Shown: positions 35,474 to 44,973, numbered from the stretch's first letter. The stretch: DNA of 64,000 nucleotides from Sedimentitalea sp039941015 (GCF_039941015.1 NZ_JBDVFI010000094.1); one strand, 5' to 3'. Made by a program: numbers and translations. Notes: generated from the letters alone by a model not told the origin.

Positions 35474-36420
35474 GCGTCCCAGACCACGCGAAACCCGGTA
35501 TGTGTCGTGGTGCTGTCAGGTGAATTTCCCGTCCGCGCCGCGATCCGGTAGCGAAAGCAATAGCTCTTGTGGCAAAGGAACGAGCCGCCTTTGGCGAGCT
35601 TGTAGCCCTTCATCGACGCCTGACGCGCCTTGGCCTGACGCCGCAGGGACCGGATGCGAAACGGGTCCGAGGTCCATTCCCAGACATTACCGACCAAATT
35701 GTAGAGGCCATAGCCATTCGGGGCAAAGGATTGCGCGGGTGCAGTCGTCAGATAGCCATCACGGCCAAGGTTGTTTTCCGGAAAGCGTCCCTGCCAGATG
35801 TTGCAGGGGAAATGCGCGGTGTCGTCAGGTTCTTTGTCGCCCCAGGGAAACGGCACATCGCCCAGACCGCCGCGTGCCGCATGTTCCCACTCGGCCTCGG
35901 TCGGGAGACGACCACCGACCCAATCGGCGTAGGCGCGGGCGTCGTTCCAACTGACCTGCACCACGGGATGATCCGGAAACCAGACTTGCTCCGCCGTTCG
36001 CGGCCCATTGATATCGCGCCAGTTGGCTCCGTGGAGCCGCCGCCACCATTCGACACCGACAACGCCTTGGGTGGGGCCGACATCCTCGGCGACCTGCGCC
36101 CAAAACACGAATGACCAACCAAACCGTTCCGCTTCGGTTACATAGCCGGTGGCCGCAACGAAATCGGCGAATTGCGCGTTGGTGACAGAGGTGATGCCAA
36201 TCCGGAACGGGGAAATCGTGCGGCGGCGTAACGGGCCCTCGGCGTCATCCAGTAAGATCGGGTGATCGGTGCCAATCAGGGCCTTGCCGCCCGGTACCTC
36301 AACCGAGGGCGGACGCGCGCCCGATCCACGGGTCACAGCCGCCACATTCGGCAGGGCCGGCCGATCAGCAGCCGGTGTGCAACAGCCTGCCTTGACCGGC
36401 ACTTCAGCGCCGTCAGACAT
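35470..36420 (-). CDS. Formylglycine-generating enzyme (FGE/SUMF1 family)
   Basis: A 316-residue protein that should convert the sulfatase active-site Cys to formylglycine. It has the FGE fold: VEVPGGKALIGTDHP near residue 43, VTNAQFADFVAATGY near 80, HPVVQVSWNDARAYADWVGGRLPTEAEWEHAARGG near 150-185, and the C-terminal GGSFLCHKSYCFRYR. In the last motif C283 and C288 match the two active-site cysteines of human FGE in spacing, so it is a catalytically competent member rather than an inactive relative. Its start overlaps the SorC regulator stop by 8 bases. Convergent with the sulfatase. Confidence 0.92.
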   Translation of the reverse strand: MSDGAEVPVKAGCCTPAADRPALPNVAAVTRGSGARPPSVEVPGGKALIGTDHPILLDDAEGPLRRRTISPFRIGITSVTNAQFADFVAATGYVTEAERFGWSFVFWAQVAEDVGPTQGVVGVEWWRRLHGANWRDINGPRTAEQVWFPDHPVVQVSWNDARAYADWVGGRLPTEAEWEHAARGGLGDVPFPWGDKEPDDTAHFPCNIWQGRFPENNLGRDGYLTTAPAQSFAPNGYGLYNLVGNVWEWTSDPFRIRSLRRQAKARQASMKGYKLAKGGSFLCHKSYCFRYRIAARTGNSPDSTTTHTGFRVVWDA

Positions 36421-37390
36421 CCAGCAATGCAAGCGCCAATGGCTTGTCCACCACCAGATGCGTGGCCAACCCGCCATGGATGCAGGCCAGCGTGGCATCG
36501 GCGCGATCCGTTCCACAGACCACGAGGAGCTTTTTGCGGGCGCTTTTAAGATCGGCAACATCGGCTGCGATCAACCTGTCCTGAGGTGGCAGATCTATCT
36601 GCGCCCCGTCCGCCGAAAGATAGCGGCAACACAGGATGCCCACCGCACCCGCCGCAACCGCATCTGCCAGAGCCTCTTCAGACGTCATGCCCGCCGCGAC
36701 CAGATGGGTTTGCGAGGTCACGTTGCCAACGGAATAGATCGCCATATCCAGCGATTTCAGCCGCTCCATCTGCATCTGAATAGTGGGTTCGGCACAGAGT
36801 TGCCGCGCCAGTTCGACGCTTGATATCAACCCCGGCACATGCAGCGTGAAACACTGCGCGCCGAGTTTGTTGGCGATCTGGATGGTACAGTTTTCCGATG
36901 CGGGCACCCGCTCTGAGATCATCGAACCGATCAGCTGACAAACCTCGACATCAGGCACGGCATTGCGGGGCATGGCATCGGCCACGGCCATTATGGTTTC
37001 ACCCCAGGCAACCCCCAGCCGGTCACCCGGTTCAACGACATCAAGCACCGCCATCGCGGCCACCCGTGCAAGTTGTTCCAGACTTTGGGCGCGCGACATG
37101 CGCACGGTTTCAGACGCTGGCTGCGCCACATAGACATCTTCGAGCGAGAATTTTTCACGCAATTCGCGCGCAAGGTTTGAGCCGGTCAGAAAGTGGCCGT
37201 CAACCCGTATCTCCACCACCCCCAATTCGCGGCTTTCGCGCAGCATGTTGACGATGGTGGCGCGGCTGACCTTCATCCGCTTGGCGATCTCGCCCTGAGT
37301 CAGACCCTCGCCATAGTAGAGCAGCGCCACGTTTGACAGTAGCGCCTCCTTTTCACCCGAACTGCGTTGCGGAGCGGTTGTCTTGTTCAT
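36413..37390 (-). CDS. SorC-family transcriptional regulator
   Basis: A 325-residue sugar-responsive regulator. The N-terminal HTH is at about residues 20-60 (GLTQGEIAKRMKVSRATIVNMLRESRE). The larger domain is the sugar-isomerase-like effector domain: DRLGVAWGETI near residue 115, CQLIGSM near 142, SVGNV near 208 and GAVGILCCRYL near residue 236. Family members such as EryD and SorC bind phosphorylated sugars or polyols. The ATG at 37390 follows the epimerase stop by two bases. It probably controls this operon and the promoters that share the CAWATG-N10-TRAC-N4-GTAAR motif. Confidence 0.9.
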   Translation of the reverse strand: MNKTTAPQRSSGEKEALLSNVALLYYGEGLTQGEIAKRMKVSRATIVNMLRESRELGVVEIRVDGHFLTGSNLARELREKFSLEDVYVAQPASETVRMSRAQSLEQLARVAAMAVLDVVEPGDRLGVAWGETIMAVADAMPRNAVPDVEVCQLIGSMISERVPASENCTIQIANKLGAQCFTLHVPGLISSVELARQLCAEPTIQMQMERLKSLDMAIYSVGNVTSQTHLVAAGMTSEEALADAVAAGAVGILCCRYLSADGAQIDLPPQDRLIAADVADLKSARKKLLVVCGTDRADATLACIHGGLATHLVVDKPLALALLDV

Positions 37391-37392
37391 GT

Positions 37393-38058
37393 TCAAGCAT
37401 TTACCTGCTTTGCTCCCGCTTGACCATAGTTCCGGCGGAACCACGCATAGCATCGATCAATCTCTTCCTGTGGCAGCTCTTCGACCGGGCCGCGCAGCAT
37501 CGCGAGATGCGTGGTCATGGCAGCTTCTTCAAGGTACATCGCGACCGATGTGGCCTCGGTCGCCGACTTGCCCATCGTAAAGACGCCATGCGCCTTGACC
37601 AGCGCCGCCATACCGCCCTCTGCCGCTTCGAGTATGGCCTTACCGGTATCGGCCTCGCCGGGCGTGGCGTAACGTGAACAGGGCACGTCACGTCCGAGCA
37701 TATGGGTGATCGGGGTCATCACCGCCGGGATCCGCTCGCCCCGCGCCGCAAAGCTCGACGCATAAGGTGAATGGGTGTGGCACATGCCGCCCACGTCGTC
37801 GCGGTTTCGATACACGTAGAGGTGAATGCCGGTATCGACAGAAGGCTTCATGGCCCCGTCAATCACATTGCCTTCCAGATCGACGACAACCATCGTGTCG
37901 GGCGTCAGCTTGTCAAATTTCACACCCGACGGTTTGATCACCACAAGCCCGGTTTCCGGATCACGCCCGGATACATTGCCACCCGATCCGACAACCAGCC
38001 CATTGCGCGGCAATTCGTGGTTCTGTTCGCAGACCTCTTGCTTTAGCGCGTCCAGCAT
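37393..38058 (-). CDS. Class II aldolase/epimerase, AraD-like
   Basis: A 221-residue zinc-dependent protein of the class II aldolase/adducin family. Motifs are VGSGGNVSGRD near residue 23, IKPSGVKFDKL near 41, GMCHTHSPYAS near 91 (zinc His pair), and KAHGVFTMGKSA near 155 (third His). KPSVDTGIHLYVYR favours L-ribulose-5-phosphate 4-epimerase (AraD) over fuculose-phosphate aldolase, but the two cannot be separated for certain by eye. If it is an epimerase, its D-xylulose 5-phosphate product would feed the split transketolase nearby. The start overlaps the dehydrogenase stop (GTGATG; GTG at 38061 is an alternative). Confidence 0.85.
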   Translation of the reverse strand: MLDALKQEVCEQNHELPRNGLVVGSGGNVSGRDPETGLVVIKPSGVKFDKLTPDTMVVVDLEGNVIDGAMKPSVDTGIHLYVYRNRDDVGGMCHTHSPYASSFAARGERIPAVMTPITHMLGRDVPCSRYATPGEADTGKAILEAAEGGMAALVKAHGVFTMGKSATEATSVAMYLEEAAMTTHLAMLRGPVEELPQEEIDRCYAWFRRNYGQAGAKQVNA

Positions 38059-39119
38059 CACGCTGCCTCCTGCTTTTCATCATTTATTCCATGAGGGTAC
38101 ACGACGATCTTCAAGCTTTTCTCCGCCTCGACCAGCATTCTAAACGCTTCTGGTGTGTCGGCGATATCAAAGCGATGCGAGATGGCCTGCTCCGCCTTGA
38201 TCCGCCCCGCCTCAAGCAGGCGGATATAGCTGTAGGTGTCGGTATGATCCGAGGAGTAGCGCGAGGTGACGGTGATCTGATCGAAATAGGCGGCATTACC
38301 GTCGCGGACCCATTGTTCCCCCGGCGGCATCGGCGCGCCGAGATGCAAACACCCACCAGCCTCGACCAGCGACAGCGCCTGATCCCAAGCCGGGGCAAAT
38401 GGTGCGATGACGATGACCGTATCGGCCAGCCGTCCATTGTTGAGCGCGCGCATGGCCTGCACTGCATCTTCGGCTTTGGGATTGATCGTATGGGTTGCGC
38501 CGAATTCGCGAGCCTTGGCCAGACGCCAGTCCGAAAAATCCAGCGCCACGACCTTGCCCGCCCCAAAGAGCGGCGCGAGATGAACAAACCCCTGCCCCAT
38601 GAACCCGGCCCCGACCACGGCGACCGTATCGCCGGGTTGGATGTTGCAGACCTTCAGCCCCGACAGCACACAGGACCAGGGTTCGATGGTCACGGCGGCC
38701 TCGGTGGAAATGCTCTCGGGCAGCTTGTGGGCGTCCATTGCCAGATGCTGGGCCGTCACACGGTAGTAGTCACAGACGCCACCGGGGTCGAGCTTCATCG
38801 ACTTGTAGAACGGATCGCGGGTGAAATGGCCGCGGCGCGACAGGTGCGAATTGACCCGTCCGACATGGTGATTGACAAAGAGACGGTCGCCGATCTTGTA
38901 GTCTGTTACCCCTGCCCCGATCTCGACGACCTCGCCCACGGGTTCATGGCCCAGCACCTTTGGTTCGGTCTTGTACCACGCCATGGTTTCGCCGCCGCAC
39001 AGACCACAGGCGAGCGTCTTGAGCAGCAGCTCGCCGGGGCCGATCTCGGGGACAGGGCGTTCTTCGATGCGAATGTCGTCGATCGCATATTGAACGGCGG
39101 TGGTCATCATGTTGGTCAT
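38058..39119 (-). CDS. Zinc-dependent alcohol/polyol dehydrogenase (MDR family)
   Basis: A 353-residue medium-chain dehydrogenase. The catalytic Zn region has CGLCGGE (C38, C41) and GHEPVGEV (H58, E59). The Rossmann motif is VAVVGAGFMGQG near residue 174. The usual four-Cys structural zinc lobe is absent and replaced by a His/Arg-rich segment near residues 85-105, as in some sorbitol or threonine dehydrogenase relatives. It probably oxidises a polyol to a ketose, which the adjacent FGGY kinase would phosphorylate. It begins in an ATGA overlap with the kinase stop. Confidence 0.88.
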   Translation of the reverse strand: MTNMMTTAVQYAIDDIRIEERPVPEIGPGELLLKTLACGLCGGETMAWYKTEPKVLGHEPVGEVVEIGAGVTDYKIGDRLFVNHHVGRVNSHLSRRGHFTRDPFYKSMKLDPGGVCDYYRVTAQHLAMDAHKLPESISTEAAVTIEPWSCVLSGLKVCNIQPGDTVAVVGAGFMGQGFVHLAPLFGAGKVVALDFSDWRLAKAREFGATHTINPKAEDAVQAMRALNNGRLADTVIVIAPFAPAWDQALSLVEAGGCLHLGAPMPPGEQWVRDGNAAYFDQITVTSRYSSDHTDTYSYIRLLEAGRIKAEQAISHRFDIADTPEAFRMLVEAEKSLKIVVYPHGINDEKQEAA

Positions 39120-40627
39120 GTCTTGGTCTCCCGCAAGGTATTGAGTTCGGCCTGCAAGGCACGGTGATAGCGCGATATGACAGCGTATCTGGCGTAGACC
39201 GGGCCATAGGCGGCGTGATTTTGGGGTGTGTAGCTCTGTAGTCGTTCGTCGCGGCGGGCCAGCGTCACCGCTTCGCCCAGCCCGGCAGCCGATGCACCAA
39301 GTGCCGCAGCCCCCCAAAGCCCGTGATCCGAGGCTTGGCTGACCAGCACCGGCTGGCCCACCACGTCGGCGATGATTTGGCACCAGACCGGGTTTTTCGA
39401 TCCGCCGCCTGTCAGCTGGACCGATGACGTGGGCAGGCCGGTTTCCTCTTCAAAGCAATGTCGCAGGCTAAGCGCCGCGCCCTCCATCACCGCCCGGCCC
39501 ATGTCTCCGGTCGACGTGGTCGAGGACAGACCGTGAAAGGCCCCGCGCAGATTGGGTGCCACGAAAGGTGCGCGTTCACCGTTGAGATAGGGCAGAAAGG
39601 TCACCCCATTGGCCCCCGGCGGAACCGTTTCGACCAGCGCGTTCATCCGCCCCGCGATTTCACCGGTAGAGGCCCCACCAAGGCTTTGCGGATGAAGTGC
39701 TGCGAACCAGTCAAAGGCCGCAGCCCCGGTTGTCGGGGCGAGAACGCGAATGGTCACCGGGGCCGTCGGGTGCAGACAGCTTGCACCGACGGGCGCATCG
39801 GCAGGTTGGATTTGATCGGTCAGAATGTTCACGACCGCAGTGGTGCCCATGATCATCATGGTCTCACCCGCGCGGTGAAGGCCCATGCCGACGATCATCG
39901 CCGACAGATCCAGCGTGCCGACCGATACCGTCAACCCCGCAGGCAGGCTGGTCGCGGTCGCCGCGGCATCCGTGATCTGCCCCAGCACACTATCCGCAGC
40001 GCGTGGTGCCAACAATTTGCCCGCTAGATCACCACACTCCAGCGCCTCAATCTGCGCGGGAGCGTACCGACGGTTTGCAATATCGAGAAAGGGGATCGTG
40101 GCGTCCGAAAAATCAGTCGCCATCTCGCCGGTCAGGTTCAACCCGATCCAATCGACACAGGTCAGGATATGGCCGGTGTTCGCGGCCATCTCGGGGCGGT
40201 TTTTGCGCACCCAACGCCACAGCATGCCGGATGTTCCAGACCACAGCGAGGTGTTGCAGCCACGCCCGATCACCGCTGTCGCATCAGTTGCCTTAAGCGC
40301 GTCGAGATCATCCGCTGTTCGCGTGTCATTCCAGAGCATCGCAGGCCCAGCCGGTGCGCCCTTTGCCGTGACACACCACAGACCATCGCCTTGCGCCGCA
40401 ATTCCAAGTGCCTCGATCTCTGCCCCGCCACATTGTGCCACGAGGTCCGAAAGGACCGTGACCACAGTCTGCCAGACCTGATCCATATCCTGTTCCGTGC
40501 CGCCGCCCGAAACCTGTGTGATCTTGCTCGGCGCTTCGGCCAATGCAACTTGCCGACCATCCGGCGTATAGGCGGCGGCCTTGACTGCCGTGGTACCCAC
40601 ATCCAGCCCCAACCATAGCTTTTCCAT
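39116..40627 (-). CDS. FGGY-family carbohydrate kinase
   Basis: A 503-residue sugar kinase. The N-terminal phosphate-binding motif is GLDVGTTAVKAA at residues 7-18. The catalytic region is WNDTRTADD near residue 92. The FGGY signature lies around TFLPYLNGERAPFVAPNLRG near 362-380, and the C-terminal ATPase strand is TGGGSKNPVWCQIIADVVGQPV near 428-450. Relatives phosphorylate xylulose, ribulose, erythritol and similar ketoses or polyols. The ATG at 40627 is preceded by AGGTGGA and follows the molybdoenzyme gene by 11 bases. Fits dehydrogenase, kinase, epimerase, transketolase as a chain. Confidence 0.92.
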   Translation of the reverse strand: MEKLWLGLDVGTTAVKAAAYTPDGRQVALAEAPSKITQVSGGGTEQDMDQVWQTVVTVLSDLVAQCGGAEIEALGIAAQGDGLWCVTAKGAPAGPAMLWNDTRTADDLDALKATDATAVIGRGCNTSLWSGTSGMLWRWVRKNRPEMAANTGHILTCVDWIGLNLTGEMATDFSDATIPFLDIANRRYAPAQIEALECGDLAGKLLAPRAADSVLGQITDAAATATSLPAGLTVSVGTLDLSAMIVGMGLHRAGETMMIMGTTAVVNILTDQIQPADAPVGASCLHPTAPVTIRVLAPTTGAAAFDWFAALHPQSLGGASTGEIAGRMNALVETVPPGANGVTFLPYLNGERAPFVAPNLRGAFHGLSSTTSTGDMGRAVMEGAALSLRHCFEEETGLPTSSVQLTGGGSKNPVWCQIIADVVGQPVLVSQASDHGLWGAAALGASAAGLGEAVTLARRDERLQSYTPQNHAAYGPVYARYAVISRYHRALQAELNTLRETKT

Positions 40628-40638
40628 GTCCACCTCCT

Positions 40639-42912
40639 TCAAACTGTATCTCCATCGGTGATGTGCGGAGGTCGATCGACACTCAACGGTGGCGGCGGCG
40701 CGGTCCATTTTTCGATTCTGACCAGCGCCGTATGGGCACAGTTTCCCTGGCTGAGTTCCGAACACCCCTTGTCGAGCGTCAAAACATTGGGATTGCCATG
40801 CACCTCCAGTTGCGCACCATCCACGACCTGCGGGTCAAACCACGCGCCGGTGGCCAGTGAAACACAATCACGTCGCAATTTGGGATCCATCCGCAAACCG
40901 GCCAAACAGGCCCCCCGCGCATTCCAGAGGCGTAGAACGTCACCCTCAGCCAAGCCGAACCTCGCCGCTGTATCGGGATGCAGACGGGCCGGTTCCCGGC
41001 CCGCAATCTTGTCCGATTGCGCCTCGTTGCCCCGATCGTTCTGGGAATGCAGGCGCGTGTCAGGTTGACCGGAAATCAGGTGCAATTCGCCCTCGTCCGC
41101 GCCGATCAATGTTTCGACAGGCTCCAGCCAACGGGGCTGACCCGGACAATCCGCCAGATCAAAGCCCGCGATGGTCTTGTTTGTTAGCGTGATCTTACCG
41201 CTTTCGGTGTTCAATGGATGCGTCACGGGATCCGCGACAAAACTCTCCAACGCGACCTTTTCCTCAAAGACATCAGGCACATCAAACCGGCCCTCCGTCC
41301 GGAAACGCTCAAATTCAGGCAGGGCGAAACCGTTCTCCTGCGCGACACCCTGCGCGCGCGCCCAGAGATGGCGCAACCAACCCTTGACTTCGCGGCCCTC
41401 GGTAAACGCGTCTTCGACGCCAAAATGTTTGGAAAGGCGGCGGAAAATCTCGTGATCATCAAGCGCCTGCCCCATCGGCGCGTGCATCTGTGACATGTAG
41501 AACAAACTTGGGTCGCGGCGGTTGACCATCAGGTCATCGCGCTCAAACGGCGTGGTCGCGGGCAGTACGATATCCGCGTGGCGGGCGGTTGCGGTCCAGG
41601 AATGGTCCTGCACGATTACCGTCTCGGGCCGGATCCACGCCTTGCGGAGCCGGTTGAGATCCTGATGATGGTGAAACGGGTTGCCGCCACACCAGTAGAC
41701 AAGTCTAATATCTGGATAGTGCCGCGTTTCCCCGTTGAACCGATAGGGCTGACCGGGGTTGAGCAGCATGTCGGCGATCCGCGCCACCGGAATGGCATCG
41801 TTGATCGGGTTCGTTCCCTGAGACACCGATGGCCAGCCGATCCAGCGCTGCGGGCGACCCACCGGCGTGGTCGAGCCATAGCCAAAGCCGAACCCGGTGC
41901 CGGGCTGCCCAATTTGGCCGAGGATGCAGGCAAGACCCAACGCCGCCCAGATCACCTGCTCGCCGTGATCGCCGCGCTGAAGACCCCAGTTCACCGTCAC
42001 CATGCTGCGGCTCTCGCACAGCGCAAGGGCCAGCGCCCGGATATCGTCCGCCGGAATGTCACAGATTGGCGATGCCCATTCGGCGGACTTTATCACGGCA
42101 TCCGTTTCACCCATCAGATAGGCGTGCCATTCGGGCCAGCCGCTGGTGCGACTGGTCAGAAAATCCTCGTCAGCGCGACCGGCGATGATCACTTCGTGCG
42201 AGAGTGCCAGCAACAGCGCCGTGTCGGTGCCCGGTCGGATCGAAAGCCATTCGGCGTCCGGCAGATCGCTTGCGCGTGGAGATACATTCACGATCCGCCC
42301 GCCGCGCTGGCGTAGGAGATCAAGTGGTGCTCTGATGTCGTGGCGGGTCACGCCGGATGCGGAAATCTGTGCCGTTCTCTCGGAAATGCCGCCAAACGCC
42401 AGCAGCAGATCGCAGTGCTTGCCAACAAGGCTGAGGCTCGTCATCGCGTCGAACATGCCGCGGTTGGTCAGGCCAAGGATATGCGGAAACAGCACCTCGG
42501 CAGCAGCGTGGGAATAGGTTTCATGCGCACCGACAAAGCCGCCGACGAGATTGAGGAACCGCCTCAGCTGGCTTTGTGCGTGGTGAAAGCGCCCCGCACT
42601 TGCCCAGCCGTAGGACCCGGCAAAAATCGCCTCATTGCCATGGGCCTTGCGAACACAACGTATCTCGCGGGCAACCAGCGCTGTGGCCTCGTCCCAAGTC
42701 AGTTCACGGTACCCATCCCGTCCGCGCCCTGCCCCGCTATCACCGTCAAGCCATCCTTCGCGCACCATTGGTGCAAGGATACGGCTGTTTGGATCGCGTG
42801 CCGCAGCAAGCCAACCACGCCCGATGCGTGAAGGGCGCGGATCATCCGCGACAGGGCGAATGTCGTCGCCTTCGATCCGATAGGCACCCCAATGCGCTGC
42901 GGTGTACTTCAT
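40639..42912 (-). CDS. Molybdopterin oxidoreductase, BisC/DMSO-reductase family, cytoplasmic
   Basis: A 757-residue bis-MGD enzyme of the biotin sulfoxide reductase/TMAO reductase branch. There is no Fe-S cluster motif and no Tat signal. The YGWAS motif places the Mo-ligating Ser at about residue 105 (as in SYGWASAGRFHHAQ). Further motifs are GSTTPVGR, YWCGGNPFHHHQD near residue 402, and the C-terminal MoCo domain from about 610 (LHLISGQPDTRLHSQND). Members reduce S- or N-oxides. It is the first gene of the catabolic operon and diverges from the split transketolase. A role in sulfoxide handling is plausible but not evident. Confidence 0.9.
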   Translation of the reverse strand: MKYTAAHWGAYRIEGDDIRPVADDPRPSRIGRGWLAAARDPNSRILAPMVREGWLDGDSGAGRGRDGYRELTWDEATALVAREIRCVRKAHGNEAIFAGSYGWASAGRFHHAQSQLRRFLNLVGGFVGAHETYSHAAAEVLFPHILGLTNRGMFDAMTSLSLVGKHCDLLLAFGGISERTAQISASGVTRHDIRAPLDLLRQRGGRIVNVSPRASDLPDAEWLSIRPGTDTALLLALSHEVIIAGRADEDFLTSRTSGWPEWHAYLMGETDAVIKSAEWASPICDIPADDIRALALALCESRSMVTVNWGLQRGDHGEQVIWAALGLACILGQIGQPGTGFGFGYGSTTPVGRPQRWIGWPSVSQGTNPINDAIPVARIADMLLNPGQPYRFNGETRHYPDIRLVYWCGGNPFHHHQDLNRLRKAWIRPETVIVQDHSWTATARHADIVLPATTPFERDDLMVNRRDPSLFYMSQMHAPMGQALDDHEIFRRLSKHFGVEDAFTEGREVKGWLRHLWARAQGVAQENGFALPEFERFRTEGRFDVPDVFEEKVALESFVADPVTHPLNTESGKITLTNKTIAGFDLADCPGQPRWLEPVETLIGADEGELHLISGQPDTRLHSQNDRGNEAQSDKIAGREPARLHPDTAARFGLAEGDVLRLWNARGACLAGLRMDPKLRRDCVSLATGAWFDPQVVDGAQLEVHGNPNVLTLDKGCSELSQGNCAHTALVRIEKWTAPPPPLSVDRPPHITDGDTV

Positions 42913-42951
42913 CTTTAGTCCTTTCCACCCCGCTTCTGCGCGGCGCTTGAC

Positions 42952-42985
42952 TTTTACATATGGTAGATTTAGTAACTTTTGTAAA
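42952..42985 (+). promoter_or_regulatory. Shared regulon motif in the molybdoenzyme/transketolase divergent promoter (copy 2)
   Basis: TTTTACATATG, ten bases, TAAC, four bases, GTAAA: the same spacing as upstream of the sulfatase and the ABC importer. TTTTAC and GTAAA are also a widely spaced inverted pair. It is the centre of the 93-base gap, 20 bases before the transketolase ATG and 40 bases from the molybdoenzyme start, so one bound protein could govern both directions. Confidence 0.5.
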
Positions 42986-43005
42986 GTATCAAATCAGAGG
43001 ACGCC

Positions 43006-43932
43006 ATGCAGAACGAGAGAACCACAGAAGACATCGCACTGGGAATCCGGCGTCGCGTCTTTGAGCATACGATCCGCAACAATGGCGGGTATCTGAGCCA
43101 GGCCTGCTCTGCTGCCGAACAACTTGCATGGCTTTACAATGAACAGCTGAATCTGGGCGAACCCACCCTGCCGATGATCCCCAAGCCCTTTGAAGGTGTG
43201 CCCTCGCCGTCAAACCCGGATTATCATACCGGTGCCGGATACAACGGCCCGGCAACCCCAGAATTTGACCGTCTGTTCATCGCACCCGCGCATTACGCAC
43301 TGGTGGCATATGCGACGCTGATCGAAGTTGGCCGCATGGCTCCCGAAGGGCTGGAGATGTTCAATCAGGACGGGTCCTCAGTCGAGATGATCGGCGCCGA
43401 GCATTCCCCCGGAATGGAGGTTCACAACGGCACGCTTGGCATCGGGCTTTCAACAAGTGCGGGGCTGGCCTATGGCCGCAAGCTGCGCGGCGAACCCGGT
43501 CGCACATGGGTCTTTATGTCTGATGGCGAAGTGCAGGAAGGCCAGACCTGGGAGGCCGTTCAGGCCGCACGCTTTCACGGCATCGACAATCTCTGTGCCA
43601 TCATGGACGTGAACGACCAGCAATGCGATGGCGCTATGGAGAGCGTGATGGAAGTGGGCGACATCCGCCGCAAGTTCATCGAATTTGGCGCGGCCTGCGT
43701 GGAAATCGACGGGCATGATCTGGGCGCGATGCGCGACGCGGCGAACGAGTCACATGACGGCAAGCCGTTGATCATCCTTGCGCGGACTTCGCCCTTTCAG
43801 ACCATGCCGATCCTCGAGGAACGCTTTCCCCGACTGCACTATGTTCGCTTCAAATCGCCGGACGAACGCGCCCGGTTCAACTCGTCGATTGCCGCCGATC
43901 TTGGCGTCGACCCCATTGATTACGCCCATTGA
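43006..43932 (+). CDS. Split transketolase, N-terminal (TPP-binding) subunit
   Basis: A 308-residue protein corresponding to the N-terminal half of transketolase. HSPGMEVHNGTLGIGLSTSAGLAYG near residue 127 provides substrate/TPP-side His. SDGEVQEGQTWEA near 168 with VMDVN-like Asn downstream is the TPP-Mg motif. Split pairs are used by archaeal transketolases and by catabolic enzymes such as apulose-4-phosphate transketolase (AptA/AptB). The neighbours here (FGGY kinase, AraD-like epimerase, polyol dehydrogenase) fit a ketose-phosphate acceptor or donor. AGAGGA precedes the ATG. Pairs with the next gene, 12 bases away. Confidence 0.88.
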   Translation: MQNERTTEDIALGIRRRVFEHTIRNNGGYLSQACSAAEQLAWLYNEQLNLGEPTLPMIPKPFEGVPSPSNPDYHTGAGYNGPATPEFDRLFIAPAHYALVAYATLIEVGRMAPEGLEMFNQDGSSVEMIGAEHSPGMEVHNGTLGIGLSTSAGLAYGRKLRGEPGRTWVFMSDGEVQEGQTWEAVQAARFHGIDNLCAIMDVNDQQCDGAMESVMEVGDIRRKFIEFGAACVEIDGHDLGAMRDAANESHDGKPLIILARTSPFQTMPILEERFPRLHYVRFKSPDERARFNSSIAADLGVDPIDYAH

Positions 43933-43944
43933 GGAGCCCCGCAC

Positions 43945-44949
43945 ATGGTTGAAATGGTATCCCGCCCCTATGCGTCGGCGTTTGAAAAATTCGCTGCCGG
44001 CAATCCAGACATTCTTTGCCTCTCGGCCGACCTGACGTCGTCATGCGAAGTTGACGGTTTTCGCGACCGGCATCCGGATCAGTTCCTGTCGCTGGGCATG
44101 GCCGAGCAGAACATGCTGAGCTTTGCCGGAGGTCTTGGTCTTGCCGGGTTCCGGCCCTTCATTCACACCTTTGGCGTATTCATGTATCGCAGACCCTATG
44201 ATCAGCTGATGGCCTCCATCGCCTATCCCCGTCGCAAGGTGCGACTGATGGGGTTCTTGCCGGGCGTAACCACGCCGGGCGGCATGACGCACCAATCAAT
44301 CGAAGATATCTCGGTCATGCGGTCGATCCCCAACATGACCATCCTTGAGACCGGCGATGCCACCGAAGTCGAAAGCATCTGCGAGGCTGCCGACAGCATT
44401 GACGGTCCGGTCTGGTGTCGCGTGCTGCGCGGTTCGGTGCCTCGGTTGTTTGACACACCGATCAAAGTGGGTGAAATGCGGGTGCTGTCAGAAGGCGACG
44501 ACATTCTTGTCGTGACCTCGGGTATCAGCACCGAAGAGGCGATGCGCGCCCGCTCGGCGCTCGCAGATGCCGGACTGTCGATCCGGCACATCCATCTGCA
44601 CACGATCAAACCCTTCGATCACAGGCAGTTGCTGGACCACATCGGTTCGGTCAAACACGGCGTCATCACGCTGGAGAACCACGTCACCGAAGGTGGCATC
44701 GGATCGCTTGTCGCCGAAACCATGGCCGATGCCGGGGTCGGCAAGCGGTTGGTTCGGTTGGGGCTGAAAGATACCTACGCCCATGGCGGCTCTCGCGCCT
44801 ATCTGATGCGCTATTACGGGCTGGACGCGCTGGCGCTTGTCAGCGGGATCGAGGATCTGATGGGCAAGGAATTCGGGATCACCGAAGATGATCTGGCCAC
44901 CGCTCGCGTCGATGACGTGCACTCGCTGGTCAAGGCCGAAGCGCTTTAG
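43945..44949 (+). CDS. Split transketolase, C-terminal (pyrimidine-binding) subunit
   Basis: A 334-residue protein covering the pyrimidine-binding and C-terminal domains of transketolase. SLGMAEQNM near residue 49 holds the cofactor-activating Glu. HTFGVFMYRRPYDQL lies near 73-87, and MTHQSIEDISVMRSIPNM near 113-130 corresponds to the phosphate-side loop. The final domain has ITLENHVTEGGIGSLVAE near 235. It forms an active enzyme with the upstream subunit. It is followed by an intrinsic terminator. Confidence 0.88.
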   Translation: MVEMVSRPYASAFEKFAAGNPDILCLSADLTSSCEVDGFRDRHPDQFLSLGMAEQNMLSFAGGLGLAGFRPFIHTFGVFMYRRPYDQLMASIAYPRRKVRLMGFLPGVTTPGGMTHQSIEDISVMRSIPNMTILETGDATEVESICEAADSIDGPVWCRVLRGSVPRLFDTPIKVGEMRVLSEGDDILVVTSGISTEEAMRARSALADAGLSIRHIHLHTIKPFDHRQLLDHIGSVKHGVITLENHVTEGGIGSLVAETMADAGVGKRLVRLGLKDTYAHGGSRAYLMRYYGLDALALVSGIEDLMGKEFGITEDDLATARVDDVHSLVKAEAL

Positions 44950-44973
44950 CTCAAGATACCGCTGCCGATACAC

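Noticed and set aside
43006..44949. Sulfoquinovose sulfo-transketolase pathway (SqwGH-like)
   Set aside because: Split transketolase fits, but there is no sulfoquinovosidase, sulfofructose isomerase or sulfoerythrose isomerase, and the neighbours indicate phosphorylated ketoses.
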